A stretch of DNA of 64,000 bases from assembly GCF_011326755.1 (NCBI RefSeq), contig NZ_JAAOIE010000001.1:832344-896343 (forward strand), written 5' to 3'. Under the pieces are notes generated by a model. It did no database searches, was not told the origin of the DNA, and was given only the letters and a program-made list of their open reading frames with translations. This document shows positions 36,947 through 47,162 of the stretch, in pieces. This stretch comes from Cochlodiniinecator piscidefendens (GTDB taxonomy: Bacteria > Pseudomonadota > Alphaproteobacteria > Rhodobacterales > Rhodobacteraceae). Both the position numbers and the translations under genes were made by a program. Numbering within the stretch: the first letter of the stretch is position 1; each line of letters starts with the position of its first letter.

Positions 36947-37818
36947 TGGCTGGACACTCCAAAATCGCCGCGAATACGGCGTAACTCATCTACGGCAGAG
37001 CTCGACAAACGAATGGTCGGGCGGCTCTGATTTCTCATATCTATGGCGACAACATCACGCGCCAGAAGGTCTTGGGCCTGATCTAGCGCAATAATTTGTT
37101 CAAGCGCGGCAACAGGGTTTTCTTCGGGCAGCATCAGCGTTTGACCATCGGCAAGCGCGACATTCCAACGCCGCTCGCCAACCCGGATCATCCCCAGCAT
37201 TCGGTCCTGCAACGGGCCAGACGCCTCAAACAACGCGAGCGCCTCATCGACCACCATTTCAGCACCAGTTCCGGTGATCAACGGAAGGTCCGTGCGTTCA
37301 GCGCGCGCAATCAACCCGCCAACGCGGTGACCTTCGGCATCTAATGTTTCCACCCCTTGCGGGCCACGCCACACCACCACCGGATCGCGCTCGACTACAT
37401 CAATTTGCAAAACGCCCCCAGCCCTGATGCGCACATCTACATCGGCCACAGCGTCAAGCGATGCGATCACGTCACGCGTGTCGGATAGGTTTAGATCAAA
37501 AGATGTCATCGGAAAATCAACCGGCACAATTTCGCGAATGTCAGTCGCAACATCCGTAGACGCCCCATCAATCGCAATCATGTGCAGCATAAATTCTGGA
37601 CGTTCCTGCACCGAACGTTTGAGTTCCACATATTGCATATGGATAGAATCTCGAACGTCCTGATCCCCAAGAACAAACATTCCAACCGCAGCAGCCGTGC
37701 CCATCGGCACCCCAATACGCAAAAAGGCGCGAAACATTGGCGTCAACAAAAGACGCTGAAGTTTATAGGCGACACGACTGGGTGCAGGATCGGGACGAGT
37801 CGCATTTATCTGTGACAT
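36943..37818 (-). CDS. ftsQ: Cell division protein FtsQ
   Basis: A 291-residue bitopic membrane protein that links FtsB/FtsL and other divisome parts. It has a cytoplasmic N-terminus, one membrane helix (about residues 32-52), a POTRA domain (with V-E-L-K-R-S-V-Q-E-R-P-E-F near its start) and the FtsQ/DivIB beta domain. I chose ATG 37818 because GGAGG lies 8 bases upstream. It overlaps the end of ddl by 13 bases and the start of ftsA by four. Order ddl-ftsQ-ftsA-ftsZ is the classical one. Confidence 0.95.
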   Translation of the reverse strand: MSQINATRPDPAPSRVAYKLQRLLLTPMFRAFLRIGVPMGTAAAVGMFVLGDQDVRDSIHMQYVELKRSVQERPEFMLHMIAIDGASTDVATDIREIVPVDFPMTSFDLNLSDTRDVIASLDAVADVDVRIRAGGVLQIDVVERDPVVVWRGPQGVETLDAEGHRVGGLIARAERTDLPLITGTGAEMVVDEALALFEASGPLQDRMLGMIRVGERRWNVALADGQTLMLPEENPVAALEQIIALDQAQDLLARDVVAIDMRNQSRPTIRLSSSAVDELRRIRGDFGVSSQ

Positions 37819-38720
37819 GATGCGTCCTCCACCATCCAGCGGCACAATGCTCCAAAGCTCATACCAGTATGGGCCGCCTGCTCTGGTGCAAGGGAGGTCG
37901 GCGTCATGCCGGGTTGCGTGTTGGTTTCAAGCAAGATCAGCCCGTCCAGCCCTCGGCTTTCATCCCAGCGAAAATCTGTTCTACTCACGCCGCGGCACCC
38001 CAAAACGTCATGTGCGCGCAACGCGTAATCAAGGCACGCATCGAAAATCTCTTTTGGTAGGTCCGCAGGCAAAACATGGCTGGATCCACCTTCGACATAT
38101 TTCGCGTCGTAGTCATACCAACCATCAACCAAAATATCCGTCACCGTCAGGGCGCGATCGCCCACCACCGTCGTCGTGAGTTCACGACCGGGAGCATAGG
38201 TTTCAACCATGACCGTTTCTGGCATCGCCTCAGACATCACCGGCGGGCCATTAGCGGCCTCGTGCACGATGTAAATTCCAACAGAGGAGCCTTCGTTATT
38301 TGGCTTCACCACATAGGGCGGTTCCATCACGTGGGCTTTGGCGACCTCAGAAGTTGGCGCTAGAATACTGTCAACAACCGGCAAGCCAACGCTGCGATAG
38401 GCTGTTTTGCAGCGTTCTTTATCCATCGCCAATGCCGATGCCAAAACACCCGAATGCGTATAGGGAATTTGCAACCACTCAAGCACGCCTTGAACGCAGC
38501 CATCTTCGCCCCAACGTCCGTGAAGCGCATTAAACACAACGTCTGGCTTTAGGGCAACCAAACGCTGCGCGAGGTCCGCCCCTGCGTCCAGTTCCGTGAC
38601 ATCAAATCCTTCCCCACGCAGTGCCGTCGCGCATTCGCGCCCCGAACTGAGAGATACCTCTCGCTCGGCTGATGGTCCGCCCATCAGTACCACTACTTTC
38701 GGGGTTGCCCTGCTCGACAT
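37806..38720 (-). CDS. ddl: D-alanine--D-alanine ligase
   Basis: A 304-residue ATP-grasp enzyme that makes D-Ala-D-Ala for the peptidoglycan precursor. The N-terminus V-V-V-L-M-G-G-P-S-A-E-R-E-V-S-L-S-S-G is diagnostic, and the ATP-grasp loop P-N-N-E-G-S-S-V-G-I and the late L-E-T-N-T-Q-P-G-M-T metal/substrate motif are present. The start has GAGGCGGG before it. It corresponds to the ddlB type in dcw clusters. Confidence 0.97.
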   Translation of the reverse strand: MSSRATPKVVVLMGGPSAEREVSLSSGRECATALRGEGFDVTELDAGADLAQRLVALKPDVVFNALHGRWGEDGCVQGVLEWLQIPYTHSGVLASALAMDKERCKTAYRSVGLPVVDSILAPTSEVAKAHVMEPPYVVKPNNEGSSVGIYIVHEAANGPPVMSEAMPETVMVETYAPGRELTTTVVGDRALTVTDILVDGWYDYDAKYVEGGSSHVLPADLPKEIFDACLDYALRAHDVLGCRGVSRTDFRWDESRGLDGLILLETNTQPGMTPTSLAPEQAAHTGMSFGALCRWMVEDASCHR

Positions 38721-38821
38721 ACCCGCCTCGTTCTGTGTTCAGACCCTTTTTATGGGCCTTTGTTGTTATTGCAGACCATTTTTATGGCCTTTGACAATGT
38801 CTTTTAGGTCTTTGCGACCCT

Positions 38822-39748
38822 TTATATATTCTTGATCGGTTCACCGACCCGTTTGATTTCCCACACTAACTCAATTCCGCTGTGTTCGAAAACCCTTTTT
38901 CTAACTTCTTCGCCCAATCCTTCCAAATCTGCGGCAGATGCGCCACCCGTATTGGTCAAAAAGTTCGAATGCATTTCGTTCATCTGCGCACCGCCCAAAC
39001 GCGCACCGCGCATTCCGGCGTCTTCGATCACCTTCCACGCCTTTAAATCGTGAGTGTCATCCGCGCGCCCCGTTGAGCTAAATCCGGCAGGGTTGCGAAA
39101 CGTACTGCCCGCCGTGCGATCTTTGGTAGGTTGGGTTTCATCGCGTTTTTTCAGCTGCGTTTCCATACGCGTTGCCAATGCATCGGGGTCGCCTTGTCCA
39201 CCTTCAAAGGTCGCGCTCAGTAAAATCCACCCATCGGGCAGATCAGAGTGACGATATTGAAAATTTAAATCCTGCGCGGTCAAAGTCACCTCTTCGCCAC
39301 TGCGCGTTAGGGCCTGTGCGGACACAAAGTGATCTGCAACATAACTGCCATAACACCCGGCGTTCATCCGTACAGCGCCACCAATTGAACCCGGAATAGT
39401 TCGTAGAAACGTAAGATCGACACCTTCAGCAGCGGCCTTGCGCGCGACATGCGCATCAAGTGCTGCCACACCTGCCGTCACACGGCTGCCGGCGATTTCA
39501 ATTTGATTGAACCCGCGCCCCAACTTAACAACCACAGCCCGTAACCCACCATCGCGCACGATCAAATTGCTGCCAACCCCCATGGGGAAAACCTCAATTG
39601 CCGGATCTAACACCTTGAGAAATTGCGTCAGATCTTCGACGTCTGCGGGCTGAAACAATACATCCGCCGGCCCGCCTACGCGCAGCCAAGTGATTTCAGA
39701 AAGGGACCGATCACGGGTTAATACACCGCGCACGTCGGGTAGGTTCAT
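38822..39748 (-). CDS. murB: UDP-N-acetylenolpyruvoylglucosamine reductase MurB
   Basis: A 308-residue FAD enzyme that makes UDP-MurNAc. FAD-binding landmarks are [11 protein letters not shown] and [17 protein letters not shown]. The substrate-side motif is G-S-T-F-R-N-P (with the proton-donor Ser), and a C-terminal H-S-N-F-L-T-N-T-G follows. Its start overlaps the upstream DUF2484 gene by four bases, so it is coupled to murC through the two small genes. About 100 bases separate it from ddl. Confidence 0.97.
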   Translation of the reverse strand: MNLPDVRGVLTRDRSLSEITWLRVGGPADVLFQPADVEDLTQFLKVLDPAIEVFPMGVGSNLIVRDGGLRAVVVKLGRGFNQIEIAGSRVTAGVAALDAHVARKAAAEGVDLTFLRTIPGSIGGAVRMNAGCYGSYVADHFVSAQALTRSGEEVTLTAQDLNFQYRHSDLPDGWILLSATFEGGQGDPDALATRMETQLKKRDETQPTKDRTAGSTFRNPAGFSSTGRADDTHDLKAWKVIEDAGMRGARLGGAQMNEMHSNFLTNTGGASAADLEGLGEEVRKRVFEHSGIELVWEIKRVGEPIKNI

Positions 39749-40002
39749 TTAGCTTCTCTCCGCACCAGACGTTTCACCCAGCGCAACAAATAAACGACAG
39801 GCCACCGTAGCAAAGACGCCCCAGCCGCCATAAACAAGATTGCAACCCAAGGGCCGTTTTCATAGGTCAAATACCCTAATAGCGGAATACCGACAGCCAT
39901 CAAAACATAGGCCCGCGCCCAATAGTTGTCTTTGCTTGGCAACATGGCTGAAACATTGGCCACGATAAGCCACAAACAGCCCAAAATGATAGATAGGCTC
40001 AT
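39745..40002 (-). CDS. DUF2484 family small membrane protein (second copy)
   Basis: An 85-residue protein with an N-terminal hydrophobic segment ([12 protein letters not shown]), two more in the middle and a basic C-terminal tail (R-W-V-K-R-L-V-R-R). It matches what I recall of DUF2484, a family of small proteins found in Rhodobacteraceae beside murB. GGAGAG lies 7 bases before ATG 40002. It overlaps its upstream paralogue by four bases (ATGA) and murB by four more. Function unknown; the context suggests membrane-associated cell-wall synthesis. Confidence 0.8.
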   Translation of the reverse strand: MSLSIILGCLWLIVANVSAMLPSKDNYWARAYVLMAVGIPLLGYLTYENGPWVAILFMAAGASLLRWPVVYLLRWVKRLVRREAK

Positions 40003-40259
40003 GGTTGCTCTCCTTTCACAGGGAGACGTCCGATCCATTTACGCCCGTAATAAACAAGTGGGCGGCGAAACATCGACACAACAGCACACACAGCAGCAAC
40101 AGCGGCCCAAAGCCCAAAAGCCTGCGCCAACAAAAACACCAATACTGGCGACACTAAAAGCAAAGCCAGCCCCGGCGCAAATTGAAATCGCATCGGCAAA
40201 AAGGCGGTGACGGTTGCCGCCAACACCCATAGGCTTGCCCAGACGATCAATCCATTCAT
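39999..40259 (-). CDS. DUF2484 family small membrane protein (first copy)
   Basis: An 86-residue protein of the same shape as the next gene: hydrophobic N-terminus ([12 protein letters not shown]), internal hydrophobic stretch, and an R-R-P-L-V-Y-Y motif near the end that parallels L-R-W-P-V-V-Y in the second copy. The two probably arose by duplication. The start overlaps the murC stop by four bases. I find no catalytic motif. Confidence 0.8.
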   Translation of the reverse strand: MNGLIVWASLWVLAATVTAFLPMRFQFAPGLALLLVSPVLVFLLAQAFGLWAAVAAVCAVVSMFRRPLVYYGRKWIGRLPVKGEQP

Positions 40260-41656
40260 GCGCCCAACATCCCCGGAAGGTTATTCGCCCAGCCTGAAAT
40301 CGTACCGGCACCAAGGCAAACAACCATATCGCCCGGCTTTGCCTGCTCCCGAACCAAACGCACGAGATCTTCTTCGTTTTCGACCACACGCGCGTGGCGG
40401 TGCCCATGACGAATAAGGCCCGCGACCAAGTCATCGCGATTTGCGCCCTCAATGGGCTCTTCGCCCGCAGAGAAAACATCCGCAATCCCAACCACATCTG
40501 CGTCATTAAAACAGGCGCAGAAATCGTCAAACAAAGAGTGCAATCGCGTAAACCGGTGTGGTTGGTGCACAGCTATCACCCGGCCTTCGCAGGACTGACG
40601 CGCCGCTTTGAGCACCGCTGCGATTTCCACAGGGTGGTGGCCATAATCATCAATTATCGTCACGCCATCCACTTCGCCCACTTTGGTAAAGCGACGGTTC
40701 ACACCGCCAAAGCCTGCTAATGCATCGCGAATTTCATCAAGCTTCATGCCCAAGTGCCGCGCAATGGCCACGGCGGACAATGCGTTGGATACGTTGTGAT
40801 CGCCCGGCATGGGCAATTGGCAACCTTCGATCACTTTGTCTTCGGCCTGAAGCGCGATGTCGAAATGTGCAACGCCCCCCTTATAAGTCAGGTTCATCGC
40901 GCGCACGTCGGCTTGGGCATTAAACCCAAACGTCACAACACGACGGTCGGAAATTTTACCGACAAGCGACTGCACTTCGGGATGATCGGTGCAACATACG
41001 GCCAAACCATAAAACGGGATATTTGAAACAAACTGCAAAAACCCAGCGCGCAATGTATCAAAATCGCCCCAGTGCTCCATGTGTTCAGGGTCAATATTGG
41101 TGACAATGGCTATGGTTGCAGGCAAACGGTTAAAGCTACCGTCGCTTTCGTCCGCTTCGACAACCATCCATTCGCCTTCGCCCATACGCGCGTTTGATCC
41201 GTATGCATGGATGATACCACCATTGATGACAGTCGGATCAATTCCACCGCCCACCAACACCTCAGCAACCATCGTTGTCGTTGTTGTCTTACCGTGCGTT
41301 CCTGCAACCGCAATGTTTGATTTGAGGCGCATCAATTCTGCCAACATTTCAGCGCGGCGCACCACAGGCAAGCCGCGCATGCGCGCGCCATCTAATTCCG
41401 GATTGCCCGGCTTGATTGCAGTTGATACAACAATCACTGCAGCGCCATCCAGATTTTCAGCCTTTTGACCGATAAAGATTTGCGCACCAAGTTCGGACAA
41501 ACGTTGGGTGATTTTGCTGTCTTTCAGGTCTGATCCCTGTACCTGATAACCATGGTTCAACAGTACTTCGGCAATCCCCGACATCCCAATTCCACCAATA
41601 CCAACAAAGTGGATTGGTCCCATTTCGGTAGGAAGCTTGGTCGCGGCTGCGTTCAT
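40256..41656 (-). CDS. murC: UDP-N-acetylmuramate--L-alanine ligase MurC
   Basis: A 466-residue Mur ligase that adds L-Ala to UDP-MurNAc. The N-terminal Rossmann [10 protein letters not shown], the ATP loop G-T-H-G-K-T-T-T-T and the catalytic E-A-D-E-S-D-G are clear. The C-terminal domain has [10 protein letters not shown] and F-Q-P-H-R-F-T-R-like text (H-Q-P-H-R-F-T-R). It overlaps the end of murG by four bases and the first DUF2484 gene by four. Confidence 0.98.
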   Translation of the reverse strand: MNAAATKLPTEMGPIHFVGIGGIGMSGIAEVLLNHGYQVQGSDLKDSKITQRLSELGAQIFIGQKAENLDGAAVIVVSTAIKPGNPELDGARMRGLPVVRRAEMLAELMRLKSNIAVAGTHGKTTTTTMVAEVLVGGGIDPTVINGGIIHAYGSNARMGEGEWMVVEADESDGSFNRLPATIAIVTNIDPEHMEHWGDFDTLRAGFLQFVSNIPFYGLAVCCTDHPEVQSLVGKISDRRVVTFGFNAQADVRAMNLTYKGGVAHFDIALQAEDKVIEGCQLPMPGDHNVSNALSAVAIARHLGMKLDEIRDALAGFGGVNRRFTKVGEVDGVTIIDDYGHHPVEIAAVLKAARQSCEGRVIAVHQPHRFTRLHSLFDDFCACFNDADVVGIADVFSAGEEPIEGANRDDLVAGLIRHGHRHARVVENEEDLVRLVREQAKPGDMVVCLGAGTISGWANNLPGMLGA

Positions 41657-42756
41657 TTTTGTTTTCCTTCTTCGGCCAAATGTTCGACCAGATTTGCGAG
41701 TTGTTCGGCGGCATCAGGCTTGCCACAGGCCAAAGCTGACCTTGCCATATGTTCAGCCGCCTTGGGGTTGGACAGAACGGCCTCGATCTGTGCAGAAAGC
41801 GTATCTGCTTGCAAAGCGCTTTCTGGGATCATGATGGCGGCTTCGCCTTCGACCAATCCCCGCGCGTTAGCGGTTTGGTGATCGCCCGTTGCATGGGGAT
41901 AGGGGATCAAAATAGAAGGACGCCCAATCACACTCAGATCAGCCACGCTAGATGCACCTGCCCGTGAAATTACAAGCTGTGCTTCTGATATACGTGCTGG
42001 AACATCATCAAAGAACGGCTGAACCTCCGCAGCAATACCGCGATCTGCATAATATTGCGTCACGTGATCATGGTCTTCGGCACGCGCCTGATGCGATACT
42101 CGGAGGTTTTGACGAATATTGATCGGCAGATGCGCAATCGCTTCGGGTACGACTTCTGACAGAACTTTGGCACCTTGGGATCCCCCCATCACCAAAATCG
42201 ACATTGGGTAGTCACCCGGGGCGATATAGCCAGCCCCTGCACGCTTCATAACAGAAGCCCGCACGGGATTGCCTGTATGATATCCTTGAATCCCCTTTGG
42301 AAGATCGGTTGGCCAAGTGCCACATGCGACTGCTGAAACGCGTTTTACGAAAGCCTCGTTCACGCGGCCAAGCACACCGTTCTGTTCGTGCAACATACGA
42401 GGCAGCCGCAAAAACATCGCCGAAGACATCGCCGGAATAGTTGGATATCCACCAAAGCCGACAACGACATCGGGCTTATCCCCCATCATTTTCAAAACCG
42501 CAGACATTGTGCCTGCGAAAATGCGCAAAGGCACGAGCGCTTTGGCCAATAGACCGCCCCGCGCGAATGTTGCAGACGAAATCTGCTCGACATCCACAAC
42601 ATGCGGAAATCCGCCCGCATACCGCGCGCCGCGCGCATCCGTAGACAGCTTTACCCGCCAGCCACGGCGCAACATGGTTTCGGCCAAAGCTTGGGCCGGG
42701 AACATGTGCCCGCCCGTGCCGCCTGCCGCAATAACCAGGAGAGGTTGTTTTCTCAT
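41653..42756 (-). CDS. murG: UDP-N-acetylglucosamine--lipid-linked MurNAc-pentapeptide transferase MurG
   Basis: A 367-residue GT-B glycosyltransferase that converts lipid I to lipid II on the inner face of the membrane. The N-terminal [12 protein letters not shown] and the second loop G-G-Y-P-T-I-P are family hallmarks. The UDP-GlcNAc site carries M-G-G-S-Q-G-A and [11 protein letters not shown]. It follows ftsW by 12 bases and overlaps murC. Confidence 0.98.
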   Translation of the reverse strand: MRKQPLLVIAAGGTGGHMFPAQALAETMLRRGWRVKLSTDARGARYAGGFPHVVDVEQISSATFARGGLLAKALVPLRIFAGTMSAVLKMMGDKPDVVVGFGGYPTIPAMSSAMFLRLPRMLHEQNGVLGRVNEAFVKRVSAVACGTWPTDLPKGIQGYHTGNPVRASVMKRAGAGYIAPGDYPMSILVMGGSQGAKVLSEVVPEAIAHLPINIRQNLRVSHQARAEDHDHVTQYYADRGIAAEVQPFFDDVPARISEAQLVISRAGASSVADLSVIGRPSILIPYPHATGDHQTANARGLVEGEAAIMIPESALQADTLSAQIEAVLSNPKAAEHMARSALACGKPDAAEQLANLVEHLAEEGKQK

Positions 42757-42768
42757 CGAACCCTCGAA

Positions 42769-43935
42769 TTAATGACCGCGCCGACCAAAGTGATCTGCAA
42801 TTTCACCCTGTGGCCGCGTCCGTGTAAAAGCGAGCAACATACCGATTGCTATGCCGCCTGCAATAAGCGATGAACCGCCGTAGCTGACAAACGGCAAAGT
42901 CATGCCTTTGGCTGGTAAAAGACGCACAGCAACACCCATATTGATAAAGGCTTGAATGCCAAACATGCACGCCAATCCGGTCCCGGCCAGCCTGATGAAC
43001 GGATCACGTTCTTTCATCAAACGCGCTAAAGACCCAAAGGTGATAACCGCGAAAATCGCAATGATGATGAGAACCAAAACCAAGCCATATTCTTCGGCAG
43101 CGACCGCGATGATAAAATCTGTATGGCCATCTGGCAGCCACCATTTGACCTGACCTTCACCAAGACCAACACCAAAAATACGCCCTTCACGGATCGCGTC
43201 CGCGGCATAGCCAAGCTGTGTGGTTGGATCAACGTCGGAGGATAAAAATCCATCAATACGACGCGCAAAGTGTTCAGAGTTATTATAGGCAACGGTCCCG
43301 GCAAAAACGACCAAAAGAGCCATACCGATCAGCAAGATAAACGGCGCCCCCGCTACAAAGTACATGACACCCCAGCCAAACAGAACAAGGCTTGCCTGAC
43401 CAAAATCTGGTTGCAGCGCCAAAAAGCCAACAATCATCAAAACCAACACAAACGACATGGTTTTACCGGGGGGGCCGTTAATTTCCTGACTTGCTGCCAT
43501 CAGCCATGCTGCAACGATCACAAAACCCGGCTTGAGAAATTCAGACGGTTGTACAGAAGCAAAACCAAGCGAATACCAACGCGTCGCCCCTTTACCAAAA
43601 TCGGTACCCAATACCGGGAGCAATGCCAGGGCGATAAAAGCGATGGCAAAACCCAACACACCCAAACGGCGCACCAGTTTGGGCGGCATCATTGACGTTA
43701 ACACCATTGCAGTTAAAGCGAGACCACCAAAAACGGCCTGACGTTCCACATAGTGAAATTCAGAAAACCCATTACGCGATGCCAGTGGTGGGGAGGCCGC
43801 AAGACCCAAAAACAACCCCAGCGCGAACAGAATAAACACGCAAGAAAGAGTGAGTTTGTCGATTGACTGCCACCACCGCGGAAGCACGGGTTCGCCGCGC
43901 TCCACATGTACAGAACCATGGACCATTGCCGTCAT
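42769..43935 (-). CDS. ftsW: Peptidoglycan polymerase/lipid II carrier FtsW
   Basis: A 388-residue SEDS-family protein with about ten membrane helices that works with FtsI to polymerise septal glycan. The polymerase loop with F-G-V-G-L-G-E-G-Q and the late H-T-D-F-I-I-A-V-A-A-E-E-Y-G are diagnostic, as is the closing P-F-V-S-Y-G-G-S-S. Starts at 43935 and 43926 are both possible. It is divergent from the flavoprotein gene at 44084. Confidence 0.97.
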   Translation of the reverse strand: MTAMVHGSVHVERGEPVLPRWWQSIDKLTLSCVFILFALGLFLGLAASPPLASRNGFSEFHYVERQAVFGGLALTAMVLTSMMPPKLVRRLGVLGFAIAFIALALLPVLGTDFGKGATRWYSLGFASVQPSEFLKPGFVIVAAWLMAASQEINGPPGKTMSFVLVLMIVGFLALQPDFGQASLVLFGWGVMYFVAGAPFILLIGMALLVVFAGTVAYNNSEHFARRIDGFLSSDVDPTTQLGYAADAIREGRIFGVGLGEGQVKWWLPDGHTDFIIAVAAEEYGLVLVLIIIAIFAVITFGSLARLMKERDPFIRLAGTGLACMFGIQAFINMGVAVRLLPAKGMTLPFVSYGGSSLIAGGIAIGMLLAFTRTRPQGEIADHFGRRGH

Positions 43936-44083
43936 GGGAAATACCGCCTTACTGCCTCAAAATACGCCCGTTTTCCGGGTCTGACTTAAGTGTAACCGAG
44001 AAAGCCCATTTGCGCCAGAGTTCTTATGACTTGCGCTTTGTTTGTTGACATGGTCATGAAGCCCAAAGCGGATGTGGGGCGAC

Positions 44084-45292
44084 ATGGACTACAAAACGAT
44101 CATAATAGGTGCCGGTGCGGCAGGTATGATGTGCGCAGCACATGCAGGCAACACCAATGGTGCGCGCGGGCAAACGTTGGTGATAGATCACGCAAAAAAC
44201 GCCGGTGAAAAGATCCGAATTTCAGGTGGCGGGCGCTGTAACTTCACCAATATATATGCCGAACCCAGCAATTTTTTGTCGCAAAATTCGCATTTCTGTA
44301 AATCCGCGCTCAAACGTTACACGCAATGGGACTTTATGGATCTGGTTGCACGGTATGGCATCCCCACGCATGAAAAAACACTAGGGCAGATGTTTTGCGA
44401 CAATTCCGCCAAAGACATCATTCAGATGCTGCGTGATGAGATGGAACAAGCAGGGGCAGATCTTTGGTTAAGCACCCGCATTGCTAACGTCGAAAAGACC
44501 GAGGCGGGATTTCGCTTATCCGTTGAAAAAGGCAGCGAAACCCGCGACCTCAGCTGTGCCAATCTTGTGATAGCTTCGGGCGGAAAATCGATCCCCAAAA
44601 TGGGGGCAACGGGATTTGGGTATCAGATCGCACAGCAATTTGGGTTGCCCTTGATTGAAACACGCGCAGGGCTTGTGCCTTTTACCTTTGGTGAGGACAT
44701 TATGGCGCGCCTAAAACCGTTGGCAGGCATTGCGCTTGATAGCGTTGCCACTGCCCGGAATGGCCGATTTAAAGAGGCGCTGCTCTTCACCCACCGAGGC
44801 CTATCTGGCCCAGCCATCCTACAGGCTTCGTCGTATTGGCATGAAAGCGAACCCGTGACGCTATCGCTATTGCCGGATATCGATTTATTTGCCGCCCTTA
44901 AGGCGCAAAAGCAGCTGCGAGGACGGATAAGTATTGCCAACGCTTTGGCCGATCATATGCCCAAACGTATCGCGGATGTTTTATGCAGCGAATTTGGTGT
45001 CGCTGGAAATCTCGCAGACTTTTCGGACAAAGCGCTTCAGGCGTTTGTCGATCAGCTACGCAACTGGCAACTTACCCCGTCAGGCACCGAAGGTTATCGC
45101 ACCGCAGAAGTAACATTGGGTGGCGTGGACACCGATGCATTGTCATCAAAAACCATGGAATCCAAATCAACGCCCGGCCTCTATTTCATTGGCGAGGTCG
45201 TCGATGTTACCGGTTGGTTAGGTGGGTTCAATTTCCAATGGGCTTGGTCGTCGGGTTGGGCGGCTGGCACGGCCATCGCCCAAAAGCCCTAA
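44084..45292 (+). CDS. BaiN/HI0933-like NAD(P)/FAD-dependent oxidoreductase
   Basis: A 402-residue flavoprotein with the dinucleotide fold at the N-terminus (I-I-I-G-A-G-A-A-G-M-M-C) followed by K-I-R-I-S-G-G-G-R-C-N-F-T-N, the hallmark of the HI0933/BaiN family. The C-terminal FAD contact G-E-V-V-D-V-T-G-W-L-G-G-F-N-F-Q-W-A is also present. The substrate is unknown; BaiN of gut clostridia has been linked to bile-acid chemistry, which says nothing about this species. It sits on the plus strand inside the minus-strand division cluster, between ftsW and a lipoprotein gene. I preferred ATG 44084 (GGGG upstream) to 44072. Confidence 0.92.
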   Translation: MDYKTIIIGAGAAGMMCAAHAGNTNGARGQTLVIDHAKNAGEKIRISGGGRCNFTNIYAEPSNFLSQNSHFCKSALKRYTQWDFMDLVARYGIPTHEKTLGQMFCDNSAKDIIQMLRDEMEQAGADLWLSTRIANVEKTEAGFRLSVEKGSETRDLSCANLVIASGGKSIPKMGATGFGYQIAQQFGLPLIETRAGLVPFTFGEDIMARLKPLAGIALDSVATARNGRFKEALLFTHRGLSGPAILQASSYWHESEPVTLSLLPDIDLFAALKAQKQLRGRISIANALADHMPKRIADVLCSEFGVAGNLADFSDKALQAFVDQLRNWQLTPSGTEGYRTAEVTLGGVDTDALSSKTMESKSTPGLYFIGEVVDVTGWLGGFNFQWAWSSGWAAGTAIAQKP

Positions 45293-45661
45293 TCAAGCAT
45301 CGCCGCGATAGATATAATAGATAGACGACACATCTAACGGGAACGCATCATGCGTGGTATCGTATTCAATGCGATCCACGAGAAGAGTGCGTTCAATTCC
45401 ATCGTGTTCATAGCCTTGAATACCTTCAAGCACCCCAAACACTTCGCCGTTTGGCACACGAATTTGGATACAAGGCACCGGGCGTGGCATCATTCCACGA
45501 CATTTGCCCATTTCGGCCAAAACGGTGATCACCATTTCGGTACGCTCAACGATAGGCGCAGCTGGAAATGGGCCATTCATATCGGTTTCGGCATGTGAAG
45601 GTGGCTGTGGCATGCAGGCTCCTAGGAAAAATGCGGCACTTAGAATTTTGAGAATCTTCAC
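45293..45661 (-). CDS. Putative lipoprotein with DUF4377-like domain
   Basis: A 122-residue protein with a short lipoprotein signal (K-I-L-K-I-L-S-A-A-F-F-L-G-A-C, lipid-accepting C16). The mature part has a C-x...C pair in M-G-K-C-R-G and V-P-C-I-Q-I-R, then L-E-G-I-Q-G-Y-E-H-D and L-L-V-D-R-I-E-Y-D. This order recalls DUF4377 domains found in META-type heat-shock lipoproteins, though I cannot confirm it. It follows murD by five bases on the same strand, so it is probably translated from the murD message. Its stop abuts the convergent flavoprotein gene. Confidence 0.6.
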   Translation of the reverse strand: MKILKILSAAFFLGACMPQPPSHAETDMNGPFPAAPIVERTEMVITVLAEMGKCRGMMPRPVPCIQIRVPNGEVFGVLEGIQGYEHDGIERTLLVDRIEYDTTHDAFPLDVSSIYYIYRGDA

Positions 45662-45666
45662 TTAGG

Positions 45667-47067
45667 TCACTCCAGCGCATCCAACACTTCGTTGGTGAAA
45701 TCCTCTCCCCGTTTTTCGAAGTTCGGATATTGGTCGAAACTTGCAGCAGCCGGGGCAAGCAATACCGTATCGCCCTCTTGTGCATCTTGTTTCGCTGACG
45801 CTACCGCGTGATTCATCGTTTCGCAAATCTCATGCGGCATATCCCCCAATTCCAGCGCAAAGTCGCGCGCGGAGTGCCCGATAAGATAAGCTTTTTTGAC
45901 AGACCCAACATGCGGCAACAGATCGCCCAAGCCGCCGTCTTTGCCGATCCCCCCCGCAATCCAGCGGATGTTTTTAAACGCCTGCAACGCCTTTGCCGCG
46001 GCGTCTACGTTGGTGGCCTTAGAGTCGTTCACATAGGTAACGCCGTTGGCTTCAGCGACAATCTGGCTGCGATGCGGCAATCCGGCAAAGCTCATGAAAC
46101 CTTGCTCGATCACACGCGGGGCCAACCCCAATGAACGCAAAGCAGCATAGGCGGCACAGGCGTTTTGGTGATTGTGCGAACCCGGCAATCCTTTGATCGG
46201 GCGCAAATCAATTGAACCAACCTGCCGGCCTTTGCGGTATTCAGACAGGAACCCTTTGCGCGCAAATACATACCAACCGGGGCCGGACAGTTTGCGCTCC
46301 ACAGATATTTTGATCACCCGATCATCGGTCGGGCCTTCGGACAGTTGGTTCGACAGATAAAGCCCTTCGTCTTCATCCACGCCAATTACCGCGCGATCAG
46401 GGCCCCCTTCGGCAAACAAACGGCGTTTGGCTGCAAAATAGCCACCAAGGCCAGCGTGACGATCAAGGTGATCCATACTCAGATTGGTGAAGACTGCAAT
46501 ATCAGGCGTCAACGCCCGCGCCAGATCTGTTTGGTAACTGGATAGTTCCAAAACGATCACTTCACCATCATGCGCAGGATCAATATCCAACACACCGCGA
46601 CCAATGTTACCTGCCAATTGGGAGGGGCGTTTCACATGCTCCAAACAATGATGGATCAACGCAGATGTCGTAGATTTCCCGTTTGAACCAGTGACCGCAA
46701 TAACGCGCGGTGTCGTATCAAAATCATCCCATTCGTGGCTGGCAAATGATCTGAAAAACAGCCCGATGTCATTATCCACAGGCACCCCGGCCCGCATGGC
46801 ATTTGCGATGATCTTATTCGGTGTCGGGTACAGATGCGCAATCCCCGGTGACACGATGAGCGAAGCAACATCATCCCATACGCCATCACGGCCCAGATCG
46901 ACGGGTGTGAAATCCATAGCTTCGGCATTTGCGCGCGCCTCTGGGCTGTCGTCCCACAAGAGAGGAATAGCACCGCCCGCCTCAAGCGCTTGCGCTGTCG
47001 CCAAGCCAGACCGTCCCAAGCCTAAAACCGCTACTTTTTTACCTTCAAAGCCTTGAACTGGAATCAT
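45667..47067 (-). CDS. murD: UDP-N-acetylmuramoylalanine--D-glutamate ligase MurD
   Basis: A 466-residue Mur ligase that adds D-Glu. It shows the N-terminal [12 protein letters not shown], the ATP loop T-G-S-N-G-K-S-T-T and [12 protein letters not shown]. The C-terminal [11 protein letters not shown] and [12 protein letters not shown] are also typical. It is separated from mraY by the plus-strand DOPA-dioxygenase-like gene and a bidirectional terminator, so it likely has its own promoter near 47070-47160. Confidence 0.98.
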   Translation of the reverse strand: MIPVQGFEGKKVAVLGLGRSGLATAQALEAGGAIPLLWDDSPEARANAEAMDFTPVDLGRDGVWDDVASLIVSPGIAHLYPTPNKIIANAMRAGVPVDNDIGLFFRSFASHEWDDFDTTPRVIAVTGSNGKSTTSALIHHCLEHVKRPSQLAGNIGRGVLDIDPAHDGEVIVLELSSYQTDLARALTPDIAVFTNLSMDHLDRHAGLGGYFAAKRRLFAEGGPDRAVIGVDEDEGLYLSNQLSEGPTDDRVIKISVERKLSGPGWYVFARKGFLSEYRKGRQVGSIDLRPIKGLPGSHNHQNACAAYAALRSLGLAPRVIEQGFMSFAGLPHRSQIVAEANGVTYVNDSKATNVDAAAKALQAFKNIRWIAGGIGKDGGLGDLLPHVGSVKKAYLIGHSARDFALELGDMPHEICETMNHAVASAKQDAQEGDTVLLAPAAASFDQYPNFEKRGEDFTNEVLDALE

Positions 47068-47162
47068 ATCCGCCTCTTTTGTTTGTTGCGCTATTCCTAC
47101 CTCTTTGAATGACGCGGCGCTATCGGCTTTTGCAATGCAACAATATCGCCTAACGTACGTTC

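Noticed and set aside
38721-38821. Near-repeat of TTTTTATGG-(G)CCTTTG between ddl and murB
   Set aside because: Two imperfect short copies only; no stem, no consistent spacing and no known motif.
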